Shown: piece after piece, positions 36,686-45,667 of the stretch
Layout of the letters: each line of letters starts with the position of its first letter
Numbering within the stretch: position 1 is the first letter of the stretch
DNA from: Deltaproteobacteria bacterium
GTDB taxonomy: Bacteria; Bdellovibrionota; Bdellovibrionia; Bdellovibrionales; JAMPXM01
Assembly: GCA_017302795.1 (NCBI GenBank)
Contig: JAFLCB010000001.1
Coordinates: 62,001-126,000, forward strand
Direction: 5' to 3'
Length of the DNA stretch: 64,000 bases
The notes under the pieces: model-generated
The model's input: only the letters and a program-made list of their open reading frames with translations
The model's database searches: none
What the model was told of the DNA's origin: nothing
Made by a program: the position numbers and the translations under genes

Positions 36686-37183
36686 TCATCCTTGATTGAG
36701 TTTCAATAACGTCCGGACAGCTTTCTTCACTTTTTCAATTTCAAACGGCTTTTTAATATAGTCATCAGCGCCCGCTTCGAAACCACGCTTGATGTCGAAT
36801 TCGGATGTTTTTCCACTAATAAACACTAACGGAATATCTTTTAATGCTTCGTGCTCTTTCAGAAGTTTCGCCAGTTCAAGACCATTGATCCAAGGAAGAC
36901 CGACATCCAGCAAAATCAAATCTACCGGGACGTCGCCAAGCGCTTCCCCAAGTTGAGTACCATCAGCCGCAGAGCGAACGTCAAGGCCGTCGCTCTCAAG
37001 AATTCGCTTCAGGGCCGCGCGCATGGTGTCGTCATCTTCAATCACCAAAACAGAAGGCTTACGTTTTTTTTCCTTCAAATCTCGAACTGATTTTAAATCG
37101 ACGATATCGCCCGAGGCCATTCTCTCGCGAGCAAGGCGTTCGATTTTTGCGACAAGCTCTTTGGCATCGATTTTTTTTGACAC
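36686..37183 (-). CDS. Response regulator, receiver domain only
   Basis: A 165-residue protein: an N-terminal helix of about 40 charged residues, then one receiver domain. The acid pocket is Asp50/Asp51, the phosphoacceptor is Asp93 in LLDVGLPW, with Ser123 in FISGK and Lys145 in YIKKPF. There is no output domain, so it should act by protein contact. It lies directly upstream of the CHASE2 cyclase and may regulate it. No histidine kinase gene is adjacent; the cognate kinase is elsewhere. Confidence 0.9.
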   Translation of the reverse strand: MSKKIDAKELVAKIERLARERMASGDIVDLKSVRDLKEKKRKPSVLVIEDDDTMRAALKRILESDGLDVRSAADGTQLGEALGDVPVDLILLDVGLPWINGLELAKLLKEHEALKDIPLVFISGKTSEFDIKRGFEAGADDYIKKPFEIEKVKKAVRTLLKLNQG

Positions 37184-37192
37184 TCGTAACCT

Positions 37193-38128
37193 TTAAGAGG
37201 GATTTGCCTCAAGCCAACGTTCAGCATCTATCGCGGCCATGCAGCCGCTACCGGCCGCTGTGATGGCCTGACGATAGTGGTGATCCTGAACGTCTCCGCA
37301 TGCGAAAACACCCTCGATATCTGTTCTCGACGAGTGCGACTTCGTAATGAGGTATCCCGTTTCGTCGGTCTTCAGCTGTCCTGACAAAACTTTGGTGTTT
37401 GGCTCGTGGCCGATCGCCAAGAAAAAACCCTGAAGCGAAAGAAGTTTCTTTTCACCGGTGACCGAGTTCGCGATCTTCGCACCTGTAACAAACTTGTCGC
37501 CCACTACCTCTTCGACGACCGTATTCCAAAGCACTTCGATCTTTGGATTCTTCAACGCTTTGTCCACCATGATTTTAGACGCTCGGAAAGTGTCTCGCCG
37601 GTGAATGATATAAACTTTTTTTGCAAATCGAGTGAGGAACGTCGCTTCTTCCATCGCCGTGTCCCCGCCGCCGATGACCGCAACATCCATATCCCTGAAA
37701 AAGGCACCGTCGCAAGTCGCGCACGCCGAAACGCCTTTGTTCGCGAAAGTCTTTTCTGACGGCAGGCCAAGATACTTTGCCGTAGCACCCGTCGATATGA
37801 TCACGGTTTTAGAAAGGTGCATCGTATCCCCAACCCATACTTTAAATGGGCGTGCGCTGAGATCGACTTTGGTTACGAGCTTGCGAACAAACCGGGTGCC
37901 AAACCGTTCGGCTTGCTTGCGCAACTTCTCCATGAGCTCTGGTCCCGTGATCCCTTCAGGAAATCCCGGAAAGTTTTCTACTTCAGTTGTGATCATCAGC
38001 TGACCGCCGGCCTCTTCACCTTCAAACATCAACGGCTTTAAAAGCGCACGTGAACTGTAAATGGCGGCCGTGTAGCCGGCTGGACCCGATCCAATGATAA
38101 TGACATTCTCAACATTTGTTTGGCTCAT
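37193..38128 (-). CDS. trxB: Thioredoxin reductase
   Basis: TrxB reduces thioredoxin with NADPH through FAD and a redox disulfide. The 311-residue protein has IIGSGPAGYTAAIY (about 11-24), the redox pair CATC (136-139, SACATCDGAFF), a second nucleotide loop (VIGGGDTAMEEA) and C-terminal GDVQDHHYRQAITAAGSG. ATG at 38128 begins the conserved protein; the frame stays open another 46 codons upstream without protein character. It is divergent from the ferredoxin gene and precedes the response regulator gene by only nine bases, so the long minus-strand run may be one transcript. Confidence 0.95.
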   Translation of the reverse strand: MSQTNVENVIIIGSGPAGYTAAIYSSRALLKPLMFEGEEAGGQLMITTEVENFPGFPEGITGPELMEKLRKQAERFGTRFVRKLVTKVDLSARPFKVWVGDTMHLSKTVIISTGATAKYLGLPSEKTFANKGVSACATCDGAFFRDMDVAVIGGGDTAMEEATFLTRFAKKVYIIHRRDTFRASKIMVDKALKNPKIEVLWNTVVEEVVGDKFVTGAKIANSVTGEKKLLSLQGFFLAIGHEPNTKVLSGQLKTDETGYLITKSHSSRTDIEGVFACGDVQDHHYRQAITAAGSGCMAAIDAERWLEANPS

Positions 38129-38221
38129 GGGTTTAAGACTAAACTCGTGATAGAGCGAGGTCCAACCATAGCCTCGCGCGGCGCAATGCAGTACGCTGAA
38201 GGTCCAAACAGGGAGCGAGTG

Positions 38222-38536
38222 TTGCCTAAAATTAGATTCATGAAAACTGAACTCGCAGCGAAGCACGGTGAATTAGAATTCTCCGACGACACTGCGGACG
38301 CCTCGCTCATGGATTCCCTGCTAGCAAATGGTCTCCCGGTGGCCTCTTCGTGCCGAGGCGATGGGGTTTGCACAAAATGTCGACTGCATGTTCGTCCCCT
38401 CGAACCAAACGCCGTGAACTCGCCATCAGATTTTGAGCGTGGGCTTTTGAAAAAGATTGGCGCAGAAGCTGACGAGCGAATCAGCTGCCAGACAAAGGTC
38501 CTAGGTCTTATCGAGGTCGATGCCGATTACTGGTGA
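38222..38536 (+). CDS. 2Fe-2S ferredoxin, adrenodoxin-like
   Basis: A 104-residue electron carrier with cluster ligands Cys44, Cys50 and Cys53 (CRGDGVCTKC) and Cys89 in RISCQT, the C-x5-C-x2-C plus distal C pattern of plant/adrenodoxin-type ferredoxins. I start at TTG 38222 because GGGAG lies six bases upstream and the first residues (PKIRF) form the first strand of the fold. Upstream in-frame ATG codons would add residues with no ferredoxin similarity. It is divergent from trxB. Its redox partner is unknown. Confidence 0.87.
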   Translation: MPKIRFMKTELAAKHGELEFSDDTADASLMDSLLANGLPVASSCRGDGVCTKCRLHVRPLEPNAVNSPSDFERGLLKKIGAEADERISCQTKVLGLIEVDADYW

Positions 38537-38617
38537 GCACACAGGTCCTTCGTCGAGTTATGGTTTTTGCTCTCTCCCGGCAATACGTCATTCAAATCGT
38601 ATTAACGGGAGTCCACG

Positions 38618-40060
38618 ATGTCAGATCCGAATTTTCCTCTTTTTCGTCCGAGCTCCGGACAAATCGCAATACTCTTAGCCGCCACGGTATTTTTGCTATT
38701 GGTGGTTGGTTGCGGCACACCAACCAATCCTGACCAGGATTCTTGGAAGCTTACTCCACCGGAAATAATTGGAACCGCACTCGATGGCAGCGCAAACAAA
38801 CAGTCGGTCAAAGGGCAGCGGTCGAACCAGGATAAATTGAAATTCAACCTCGAATCCTATTTGAAGTTTTCAAAAGCGGACCGCGGTTTCAATCTCGTGT
38901 TCGAAACCAGGTGCGATTCCTTATTTTACCGCGGGACTATGGTCACATCGGAGGCTGTATCGCTCGCCCGCATGGTTCCACCGCAAGTTTTGAGCGAGTC
39001 CCCCACTCGCGCACCCTGCTTGATTTCCATAGAAGTAAGAAATCAATTGGGATCCGTTCACCGGTTTCAATTAAAAAACGTTGAGCTTGCTGCAAATTCG
39101 ACGGAAGAAAAAATACCGACGACGGACGAACTCAACAGCCGTCTTCCATCAAAACATGAACCGCTTCGACTGGTTTGTGGAAGCTGGTGGTCAGAAGAGG
39201 AACGCGATTCGGTCAATGCGGCCCTCTCGCTGAAAACACGAATTCAATCGCTCGTGAGTTCGGCGGTCGTTTCTGGGTTGGACGATCGACAAACAAGATT
39301 TCGCCCGGTTTGTCGGCTCTTCCAACTCCAAGGGGATTCGGGCATCACCCTAGTAACCGCGCTAAAACTCAGTCTTCCCGGACTAGAAACAGTTCTCTCA
39401 AAAGCGATTGCGTTACCTCCTGGAGCTCACTACACCTTTCTTCACAAGCCGCTAATCGATTGGTCGCTGAAAAATTCTTCCCAGCGCCGGCAAATTATTT
39501 TCATCAACAGGCCAGGCCCTCACTTAAGTATGTCGTATGCCAACGTAACGAAAGACGCTCCCTACGGTTGGTCAAAAATGATTTCGGTGCCCTTTGAATT
39601 TCAATTGCATTCAAGCCAAACCCGATTTGATTCAGCAGCGGGAATTTTCGTGGAACTTCTACCGGGGCAGACTTTAGCAATGCAGTTAAAGCTTAACTTC
39701 GATGCCCACTGCATGGTCTCACTTGAGAATCGAGGCACTCCCTTTCTAAGGTTTGAAATGGGTGGCAGGCCGATTTCCTACTTCGTCCTCGACCGGGACC
39801 TTTCCATGGATCAAATCGCGGCTGGTGGAGAACAATATATAAAAGATGTTCTCACCGAAAATCGACCAGAAACGATTTTTTCGTCCCAAGTAATTGAATT
39901 TGGGCAAAGTTCAAATGAGATCATTGACGGTGGCACATTCGCAGAAGCCGAGAGACGAATCGGACCGGGGCTTAACTTGCCCTTTACAAATTCCTCAAAA
40001 TGCTTTCACGGCCAAATGTTTGCTGTTCCCGAAGCCTCCCGTCGACCCGTCGTCGACTAA
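38618..40060 (+). CDS. Predicted lipoprotein, unrecognised
   Basis: A 480-residue lipoprotein: hydrophobic segment about 15-31 and lipobox V-V-G-C (Cys32). The mature region is mixed alpha/beta with scattered cysteines and no repeat or catalytic motif I recognise. GGGAG lies seven bases before the ATG. The stop codon overlaps the stop of the converging trmB gene. It stands alone, between the ferredoxin gene and trmB. Confidence 0.72.
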   Translation: MSDPNFPLFRPSSGQIAILLAATVFLLLVVGCGTPTNPDQDSWKLTPPEIIGTALDGSANKQSVKGQRSNQDKLKFNLESYLKFSKADRGFNLVFETRCDSLFYRGTMVTSEAVSLARMVPPQVLSESPTRAPCLISIEVRNQLGSVHRFQLKNVELAANSTEEKIPTTDELNSRLPSKHEPLRLVCGSWWSEEERDSVNAALSLKTRIQSLVSSAVVSGLDDRQTRFRPVCRLFQLQGDSGITLVTALKLSLPGLETVLSKAIALPPGAHYTFLHKPLIDWSLKNSSQRRQIIFINRPGPHLSMSYANVTKDAPYGWSKMISVPFEFQLHSSQTRFDSAAGIFVELLPGQTLAMQLKLNFDAHCMVSLENRGTPFLRFEMGGRPISYFVLDRDLSMDQIAAGGEQYIKDVLTENRPETIFSSQVIEFGQSSNEIIDGGTFAEAERRIGPGLNLPFTNSSKCFHGQMFAVPEASRRPVVD

Positions 40061-40773
40061 GGTTTTTCGAAACGACAATAAAAAATCGGCTGACCCTTCT
40101 GCAAAAAAAGGCTTTCAAAATGGGTGACAAAGTTTTCTGAAGCCCATTCCGAGCGATGTAAATCACGCGTCGCTCGAAGTTTTTTAAACTTCGATTTTTC
40201 AAAAATCGGTAGCGCCCAATCGTAATAGTCTTCGGAATCTGTTTTGAAATTTACAAAACTTCCAGGGCGCATCAACGGCCACAGCAGTTCAAGGAATTCC
40301 TCTTGGATGAGCCGATGTTTCCAGTCTCGTTGGCGCGGCCACGGATCTGGATGATGAATGAAAACATGGTTCAGCTCGCCATCGCCGAAGAGATCTTCAA
40401 GGCAGTTTGCATCGTAGCGAGCTATTCGCGCATTAACACATTTTTGGCGGCGTGCACGACGAATCGACTGGATCAGCGGTTTATACTTTAATTCCATTCC
40501 AACCAGCAGCCGGTCGGGAAATGTGGCGGCGCGGTTGGCAAAAAAATAGCCATTGCCGGTGCCTATTTCGAGATCCATCGGTGTTTGATCATCTGGGCGA
40601 TTGTCTTCATCGCCAAAGAGTTTCCGCCAAACACCCCGGTTTCGTGGCGCTCTTTCTTCATCATATGCCCAGTCTCGATATTCTCCGATCAAGGCGAGAA
40701 CATATTCGGTGGGATTGGGCAAAGTTTTCGTTTCGACCAAGCGCGGCCGTCGTAGGCGAGTTTTCGGTTCCAT
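40057..40773 (-). CDS. trmB: tRNA (guanine-N7)-methyltransferase TrmB
   Basis: TrmB methylates G46 of tRNAs with S-adenosylmethionine. The 238-residue protein has the SAM-binding LEIGTGNGYFFA (about 68-79), the family motif HHPDPWPRQRDWKHRLI (about 144-160) and NFKTDSEDYYDW. An N-terminal basic stretch of about 50 residues precedes the fold. HPDPWP replaces the more common FPDPWPK. It converges on the lipoprotein gene, with overlapping stops, and is divergent from ggt. Confidence 0.92.
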   Translation of the reverse strand: MEPKTRLRRPRLVETKTLPNPTEYVLALIGEYRDWAYDEERAPRNRGVWRKLFGDEDNRPDDQTPMDLEIGTGNGYFFANRAATFPDRLLVGMELKYKPLIQSIRRARRQKCVNARIARYDANCLEDLFGDGELNHVFIHHPDPWPRQRDWKHRLIQEEFLELLWPLMRPGSFVNFKTDSEDYYDWALPIFEKSKFKKLRATRDLHRSEWASENFVTHFESLFLQKGQPIFYCRFEKP

Positions 40774-40881
40774 TTCGCAGTGACCCTATCAATGAGTCGA
40801 CATGGGTTGCAAACGCTTGAATCTAATTTCTATTGGAGGTCCACTAGTCCTCATAAGACTTGATAGCAACGGAGGACAAGC

Positions 40882-42660
40882 ATGAAAAAAAGAATGATAA
40901 CCGCCAATTCAAAGGCCTTGATCACTTTGGTCCTTCTCCTTCCGTGGACCCTCTGGCCGACCATTCTGCTTTCAACAGCAAACGCTTTGCCGCACAAGTC
41001 GCAAGAGTTTGCAGTAGCCAGCCCCTCGCCCTATGCCGCCCCCGTCGCGGCCGAGATATCTAGCCTCGGTGGCAACCTTTTTGATCAAGCGGTGGCGGTG
41101 GCACTTTCGATGTCGGTCACTCATCCCTATTACGCCTCGCTCGGCGGCGGCGGTTTTGCCGTGATTCGCAAACAAAACGCAGATGCCGCGGCCACGGTCG
41201 AAGTCCTTGATTTTCGCGAAGTCGCACCCCTCACTTCAGGCCGAGATCTTTTTGTCGGTCGGGATGCAAAGGCGCCAACTGATGGCGGCCTTGCTTCGGG
41301 AGTTCCGGGTGTTCCTGCTGGGCTATTTGATCTTCACAAAAAGTACGGGAAACTCCCCTGGAGGAAGCTTTTTAGCCCAGCTATTCGCTTAGCTGAAAAA
41401 GGTTTTCCGGTCAGTGGCGAGTGGGCGTCTCAGACCAAGAGCCAATTCGAAGCCTTAAATGGTTTCGGGAAAAAGATTTTCGGTCGCACAGTCCTAGATA
41501 AAATGAAACCGCCGCGTGAAAGATATGAGCCCCTGGTTGCGGGTGACACACTAAAGCAGCCCTTGCTGGCAAAAGGCCTCAAGCTTCTGCGAGATCAGGG
41601 CCCGAAAGCTTTCTATGAAGGAGCCATCGCAAAAGATATCGTGGATGTCATCGGACAAACCGGTGGGATTATTTCTCTCGAGGACATGAAGGCTTATCGA
41701 ACAATTTGGCGCGAACCTTTGCGTCGAACATGGCGCGGCTATGACCTATCGCTTATGCCACCACCGTCAAGTGGCGGACTGATTATCGCCCAAGCGCTCG
41801 AGCTGGTCGACCGCATCGAGGCGAAGCACGGAGTTTCTCCATCACTTTCGTCCCAAGAAGCGCACGTCTGGGGCGAGGCACTTAAACTTTCTTTCGCGCC
41901 CCGCGGTCAAATGGGCGACCCGATGGAGACAAGTTCGATGACAGACTTAACGGCACGCCTGCTGGCTCCGGATCGCCTGGACCGCCTTGCAAAGCTGTTT
42001 CAAAAAGAAGATGCCATCGAAGTAAAGTCATCGAAGTCCCCTGATCTTAAAGAAGCAATGGTCCCGGTAACAGCAAAGGAAAAGACCGAGACCACGCATT
42101 TTTCCATAGCTGACAAAAACGGGAATGCTGTCTCGTTCACTGTTACCCTCAACGGTATTTACGGAAGCGGCATGGTCAGTGGGAAGTTTGGTATCGCCAT
42201 GAACGACGAGATGGATGACTTTGCAACTCAACCCGGCCAGCCCAATCAATATGGACTGATCCAAGGTGAAGCCAATTCCGTTGGACCAGGTAAACGTCCA
42301 CTTTCGTCGATGAGCCCGACCATTGTTGAAAGAGACGGTCGTTTCGTTGCCGCAGTTGGCGCACCTGGCGGCCCAAGAATTCCTAGTGCAGTTTTTCAAG
42401 TTTTGATTCGAACGCTTGCTCAAAACCTTGATGCTGAAGAAGCCGTGCATTTGCCCCGCGTGCACCATCAATTTCTTCCGGATACTTTATTCTATGATGC
42501 TCGCAAGTTTTCTCCGGATGTAACGGCAAAGCTAAAGGGATTTGGACACGCGACACAAGAGGCGTGGATCGCGAAAACCTATCTAGTGAAAATGAATAGC
42601 GATGGCCTTCTTGAGGCCGCCGCAGATCCGCGAGGCGAAGCGGCGGCGGGTGGTCGCTAG
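40882..42660 (+). CDS. ggt: Gamma-glutamyltransferase
   Basis: An exported Ntn-hydrolase that cleaves gamma-glutamyl bonds of glutathione and other compounds. It has a signal peptide (about 1-35, ending ANA), the large-subunit motif ASLGGGGFAVIR, and the autoprocessing site at Thr404 in TTHFSIADKNGNAVSFT. It also has the substrate loop RPLSSMSPTIV and APGGPRIP. The residues needed for self-cleavage are present, so it should mature to two subunits in the periplasm. The start has GGAGG nine bases upstream (CGGAGGACAAGC ATG). The next gene begins four bases after its stop. Confidence 0.94.
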   Translation: MKKRMITANSKALITLVLLLPWTLWPTILLSTANALPHKSQEFAVASPSPYAAPVAAEISSLGGNLFDQAVAVALSMSVTHPYYASLGGGGFAVIRKQNADAAATVEVLDFREVAPLTSGRDLFVGRDAKAPTDGGLASGVPGVPAGLFDLHKKYGKLPWRKLFSPAIRLAEKGFPVSGEWASQTKSQFEALNGFGKKIFGRTVLDKMKPPRERYEPLVAGDTLKQPLLAKGLKLLRDQGPKAFYEGAIAKDIVDVIGQTGGIISLEDMKAYRTIWREPLRRTWRGYDLSLMPPPSSGGLIIAQALELVDRIEAKHGVSPSLSSQEAHVWGEALKLSFAPRGQMGDPMETSSMTDLTARLLAPDRLDRLAKLFQKEDAIEVKSSKSPDLKEAMVPVTAKEKTETTHFSIADKNGNAVSFTVTLNGIYGSGMVSGKFGIAMNDEMDDFATQPGQPNQYGLIQGEANSVGPGKRPLSSMSPTIVERDGRFVAAVGAPGGPRIPSAVFQVLIRTLAQNLDAEEAVHLPRVHHQFLPDTLFYDARKFSPDVTAKLKGFGHATQEAWIAKTYLVKMNSDGLLEAAADPRGEAAAGGR

Positions 42661-42664
42661 AACA

Positions 42665-43024
42665 ATGGAACCGAAGACGGCGCTTACGGCGATTGGCCTG
42701 TTAATCGGATCGAACATTTTTATGACATATGCGTGGTATGGGCATTTGAAATCAATGCCCTCAAGACCACTTTGGATCGTGATTCTGGTAAGCTGGGGGA
42801 TCGCATTTTTTGAATACTGCCTTCAGGTTCCCGCCAATCGCATCGGCGCCAGCACATTTTCGGTAGCGCAGCTGCGAATTATACAGGAAGTGATCTCTCT
42901 TTCAGTTTTTGTCGGGTTTCTTTCATTCTATATGAAAGAGCCATTGAAACTGGATTACGTTTGGGCTGCGCTTTGTCTGGTTGGAGCAGTCTTTTTCATT
43001 TTTCGCGGCTTAAACCCGGTCTGA
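42665..43024 (+). CDS. DUF486-family membrane protein
   Basis: A 119-residue protein with four membrane helices, resembling the DUF486 family, distantly related to small drug/metabolite transporters. Typical parts are FMTYAWYGHLK, SWGIAFFEYCLQVPANRIG (about 42-60) and the final helix. I start at ATG 42665 because the conserved protein begins there; the earlier in-frame start lies in ggt. Function of the family is unknown. It is probably translated from the ggt message. Confidence 0.83.
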   Translation: MEPKTALTAIGLLIGSNIFMTYAWYGHLKSMPSRPLWIVILVSWGIAFFEYCLQVPANRIGASTFSVAQLRIIQEVISLSVFVGFLSFYMKEPLKLDYVWAALCLVGAVFFIFRGLNPV

Positions 43025-43061
43025 ACAATATTTCTTTCTAAATGCCTCTGCCAATGCCTCT

Positions 43062-43101
43062 GCCAAAAAGAAAAGCGCCCAGACTTTTCAGCCTGAGCGC
43101 T
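43062..43101 (-). terminator. Intrinsic terminator of the small lipoprotein gene
   Basis: On the minus strand an 11-bp stem (AGCGCTCAGGC with GTCTGGGCGCT, two G-T pairs, TGAAAA loop) is followed by TTTCTTTTT. The stem spans 43074-43101. A 12-base direct duplication (TGCCTCTGCCAA twice) lies just beyond, at about 43043-43066. Confidence 0.82.
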
Positions 43102-43124
43102 CACTTCAAAAGTACGCCAGCAAA

Positions 43125-43346
43125 TTACTGAGCTGGAGTTGCTTCTGGAGCAGGTGCAGCAGCGTCAGCTGGTGCAGCATCAGCAGGTGCAGCAGCAGCG
43201 TCAGCTGGTGCAGCAGCTGCGTCAGCAGGAGCAGCAGCGGCGTCAGCAGCTGGAGCATCAGCAGCTGGCTGTTCCGAGCACTTCGAGCAGCCAGTCAATG
43301 CGAAAGCCGATACAACTACAACCATTGCGAAAATATTGCGGAACAT
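43125..43346 (-). CDS. Small Ala/Pro/Asp-repeat lipoprotein
   Basis: A 73-residue lipoprotein: signal peptide with lipobox L-T-G-C (Cys20), then a short CSKCSEQPA segment and a tail built of degenerate repeats of A-P-A-D-A-A. The tail is acidic and probably extended. The DNA shows a matching tandem repeat of roughly 15-24 bases, so copy number may vary between strains. Similar small abundant Ala/Pro lipoproteins occur in many Gram-negatives; role unknown, perhaps a surface or spacer peptide. It has its own terminator. Confidence 0.8.
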   Translation of the reverse strand: MFRNIFAMVVVVSAFALTGCSKCSEQPAADAPAADAAAAPADAAAAPADAAAAPADAAPADAAAPAPEATPAQ

Positions 43347-43542
43347 GTGTCTTCTCCTATGAACGAACTAGTTAAATTTCGAGAATCTGTTTTCTGCGAA
43401 ATGTGTTTCGTTTTCTGTTACTAAAATTAGTTTCCAACGCAACCATAGGCGTACGCCGAGGCGGTCAACTTTCGATTGCGATAAAGGGGTCTTATCGAAA
43501 AAAACGCGATGTGGCTAAGTTTTTTTTCGAGTTTGCAAGGAC

Positions 43543-44583
43543 TTAGCGAAAGCCCTCCGGCTCCTCAGGGCTGATCAAACTCTCCAAATCCGGAGCCAAT
43601 CGGCTTTCAAACTTATTCGACCGAATGGGGCACTTTTCGTCAGGACATTGGCGGCAATAGACTCGGCGACATGGATCAACATGAAGATGAAGCTCACCAG
43701 GCTGATTGTAGTTTTTCAACAGTCGTGATTCAAAAGCCTCAGTCTTTTCATGGGCTTCGGCTACATCCCAATACTCCGGAACAACCGCGTGGGCATCAAT
43801 GTGATGGAAACGGCCCGATCGAATAATTCGAGTGTGATGGATCTGTATAACGCCACCAAAATCGATTTTTCCTAACTTTTCGGCAAAGACTTCCAGAATT
43901 TCGCGATCCTCTTCATCTAATAGTCCGCCGACCGACCTGCGCACAACTTTCAATCCGGTCCACGCCAACTGGATGCCCACGACCATGGCAACCACAGGAT
44001 CAAGCCAAACAAAACCTGTAACCGACGCCAAGACTAATCCGATTGTCACACCTGCACTCGTAATGAAATCGGATTGAATATGAATTCCGTTAGCAATCAG
44101 CGCCGGAGACCCATTTTTCTTTCCAATCTTCACAAGTGCAAATCCAAGAATCAAATTGACCAAGCCGCAACCGAGCACAATGACGGCGCCGTCGCTGATG
44201 TGCTGAATTTTACTTCCGCCAACAAGGGCTGGAATGGCTTCTATGAAAATCATGACCGCCGCGAATGCGATCAAACCTCCTTCAAATGCAGCGGAAAAAT
44301 ACTCTATCTTGCCGTGCCCATAAGGATGCTCGCGGTCCGCGGGCTTAGCTGCGAATCGAACAACAAAAACAGCGATTACTCCTGCCACGATATTGACGAT
44401 CGATTCGAGGAAATCGGAATAGACTGCTTGCGAGCCCGTGATTCTGAAGCCCCAAAACTTGAGCGCGGTTAAGGAAGTGCTGACAAAAAGAGCAAGAAGC
44501 GTGACCGCGAGAAGGCTTCCGTGACTAGGCGTGCCCAATGTGACCGGCGTGACCGGAGGATTCTTTGTTTCAACTGTCGGCAC
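43543..44583 (-). CDS. Cation diffusion facilitator (CDF) metal exporter
   Basis: A 346-residue CDF-family transporter that exports divalent metal (Zn, Fe, Co or similar) in exchange for protons. Six membrane helices are visible. Helix 2 has SDFLESIVN (Asp and Glu instead of two Asp four apart), the loop has HPYGHGKIEYF, and helix 5 has HIQSDFITS (His-x3-Asp). A cytoplasmic domain with several His follows (about 215-300). The C-terminus carries an extra cysteine cluster, C-x4-C-x2-C-x4-C (CRRVYCRQCPDEKC), which is not part of the core CDF fold and may bind metal. Metal specificity is not readable. Confidence 0.9.
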   Translation of the reverse strand: MPTVETKNPPVTPVTLGTPSHGSLLAVTLLALFVSTSLTALKFWGFRITGSQAVYSDFLESIVNIVAGVIAVFVVRFAAKPADREHPYGHGKIEYFSAAFEGGLIAFAAVMIFIEAIPALVGGSKIQHISDGAVIVLGCGLVNLILGFALVKIGKKNGSPALIANGIHIQSDFITSAGVTIGLVLASVTGFVWLDPVVAMVVGIQLAWTGLKVVRRSVGGLLDEEDREILEVFAEKLGKIDFGGVIQIHHTRIIRSGRFHHIDAHAVVPEYWDVAEAHEKTEAFESRLLKNYNQPGELHLHVDPCRRVYCRQCPDEKCPIRSNKFESRLAPDLESLISPEEPEGFR

Positions 44584-44611
44584 AGTATTTACCTTTGACC
44601 AAGTTCCAGAA

Positions 44612-45586
44612 TTAGCTGGTTTTTTTCATGAAGAACCTGGAGGGATCATAAAGCTTTACGCAGTTTTTGCCACCATGTTTGGCATCATAAAGCGCATGAT
44701 CCGCGGCTCGCACCAAGCCACGGGCATCGACATCAACAAGTCCCGGCATCGCCACGCAAACTCCAAGACTTGCCGTGAGTCGCATAGAATGCCCGTCTTT
44801 CGAGAAGTTGTAGGCTTCAATTCTCGCTCGAATACGATCTGCAAACTTTTGCGCGCCTTCCATGGAGGTTTCCGGAAGGGCGATCAAGAACTCGTCTCCA
44901 CCATATCTAGCAGCGAAATCGACGGTCCGTACGTTTTGACGAATAATTTTTCCAACTTCGGCCAATACATAACTGCCGAAAAGATGATCATTCCCGTCAT
45001 TCACACGTTTAAAATTGTCCATGTCCAGCATGATGACGCCAACTGATCGACTGTACCGTTTGCCTCGGTTGATCTCATTTTCCAGGCGATCGTAAATCGA
45101 GCGCATGTTGAAAAGTCCCGTCAGATCGTCAATATCTACAAGCTCCTGCAGCCGGTGGTTTGCGGCGGAAAGCCGGTCCTGGAGATCCTTGATTCTTAAT
45201 TGCGATCGAACCCGAGCCAAGAGTTCGGTAGGCTCGAAAGGCTTACAAATGTAGTCATCAGCACCTTCATCAAGACCGCGAACCACATCGCCAGTTTCGC
45301 TTCTGGCCGAAACAAAGATCACTGATACGTATTTTTCACGCCCGCGAAGGACCTTCAGCATTTCGAGCCCGGAGATCCCCGGCATGTTGATGTCGAGCAA
45401 AATCAAATCCGGCTCGACGATTTTCAGCTTTTCTAGAGCTTCTTCGGCCGATTCGGCCTGGCTGACGTCATAGCCCTCGTGCATCAACAACGCGCCGACC
45501 AACTTTAGATTGTCGCGATCGTCGTCAACCATCATGACCATACGGCGGGCTTTTTCAGTCGAAGGAAGTGAAGGCATCATTCCCAT
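44612..45586 (-). CDS. PleD-like diguanylate cyclase response regulator
   Basis: An N-terminal receiver domain (DDDRDNLK acid pocket, phospho-Asp in LLDINMPG, Lys in ICKPF) is followed by a coiled linker and a GGDEF domain with an intact YGGDEF active site. It should make cyclic-di-GMP when phosphorylated. No RxxD inhibitory site is obvious. The start is uncertain: ATG codons at 45586, 45580 and 45577 are in frame, and the open frame extends on to 45688, inside leuS, without protein character. It is divergent from leuS. Confidence 0.9.
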   Translation of the reverse strand: MGMMPSLPSTEKARRMVMMVDDDRDNLKLVGALLMHEGYDVSQAESAEEALEKLKIVEPDLILLDINMPGISGLEMLKVLRGREKYVSVIFVSARSETGDVVRGLDEGADDYICKPFEPTELLARVRSQLRIKDLQDRLSAANHRLQELVDIDDLTGLFNMRSIYDRLENEINRGKRYSRSVGVIMLDMDNFKRVNDGNDHLFGSYVLAEVGKIIRQNVRTVDFAARYGGDEFLIALPETSMEGAQKFADRIRARIEAYNFSKDGHSMRLTASLGVCVAMPGLVDVDARGLVRAADHALYDAKHGGKNCVKLYDPSRFFMKKTS

Positions 45587-45667
45587 TAGGATAACAGGAG
45601 TTTCAAGATACGGCTTAGACCAGATTCTCGACTTCGATTTAGGTCTCGACTTTGGTACAACTTTTCT

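Noticed and set aside
43125-43375. Plus-strand Gln-rich open frame
   Set aside because: It is the antisense reading of the Ala/Pro repeat of the small lipoprotein.
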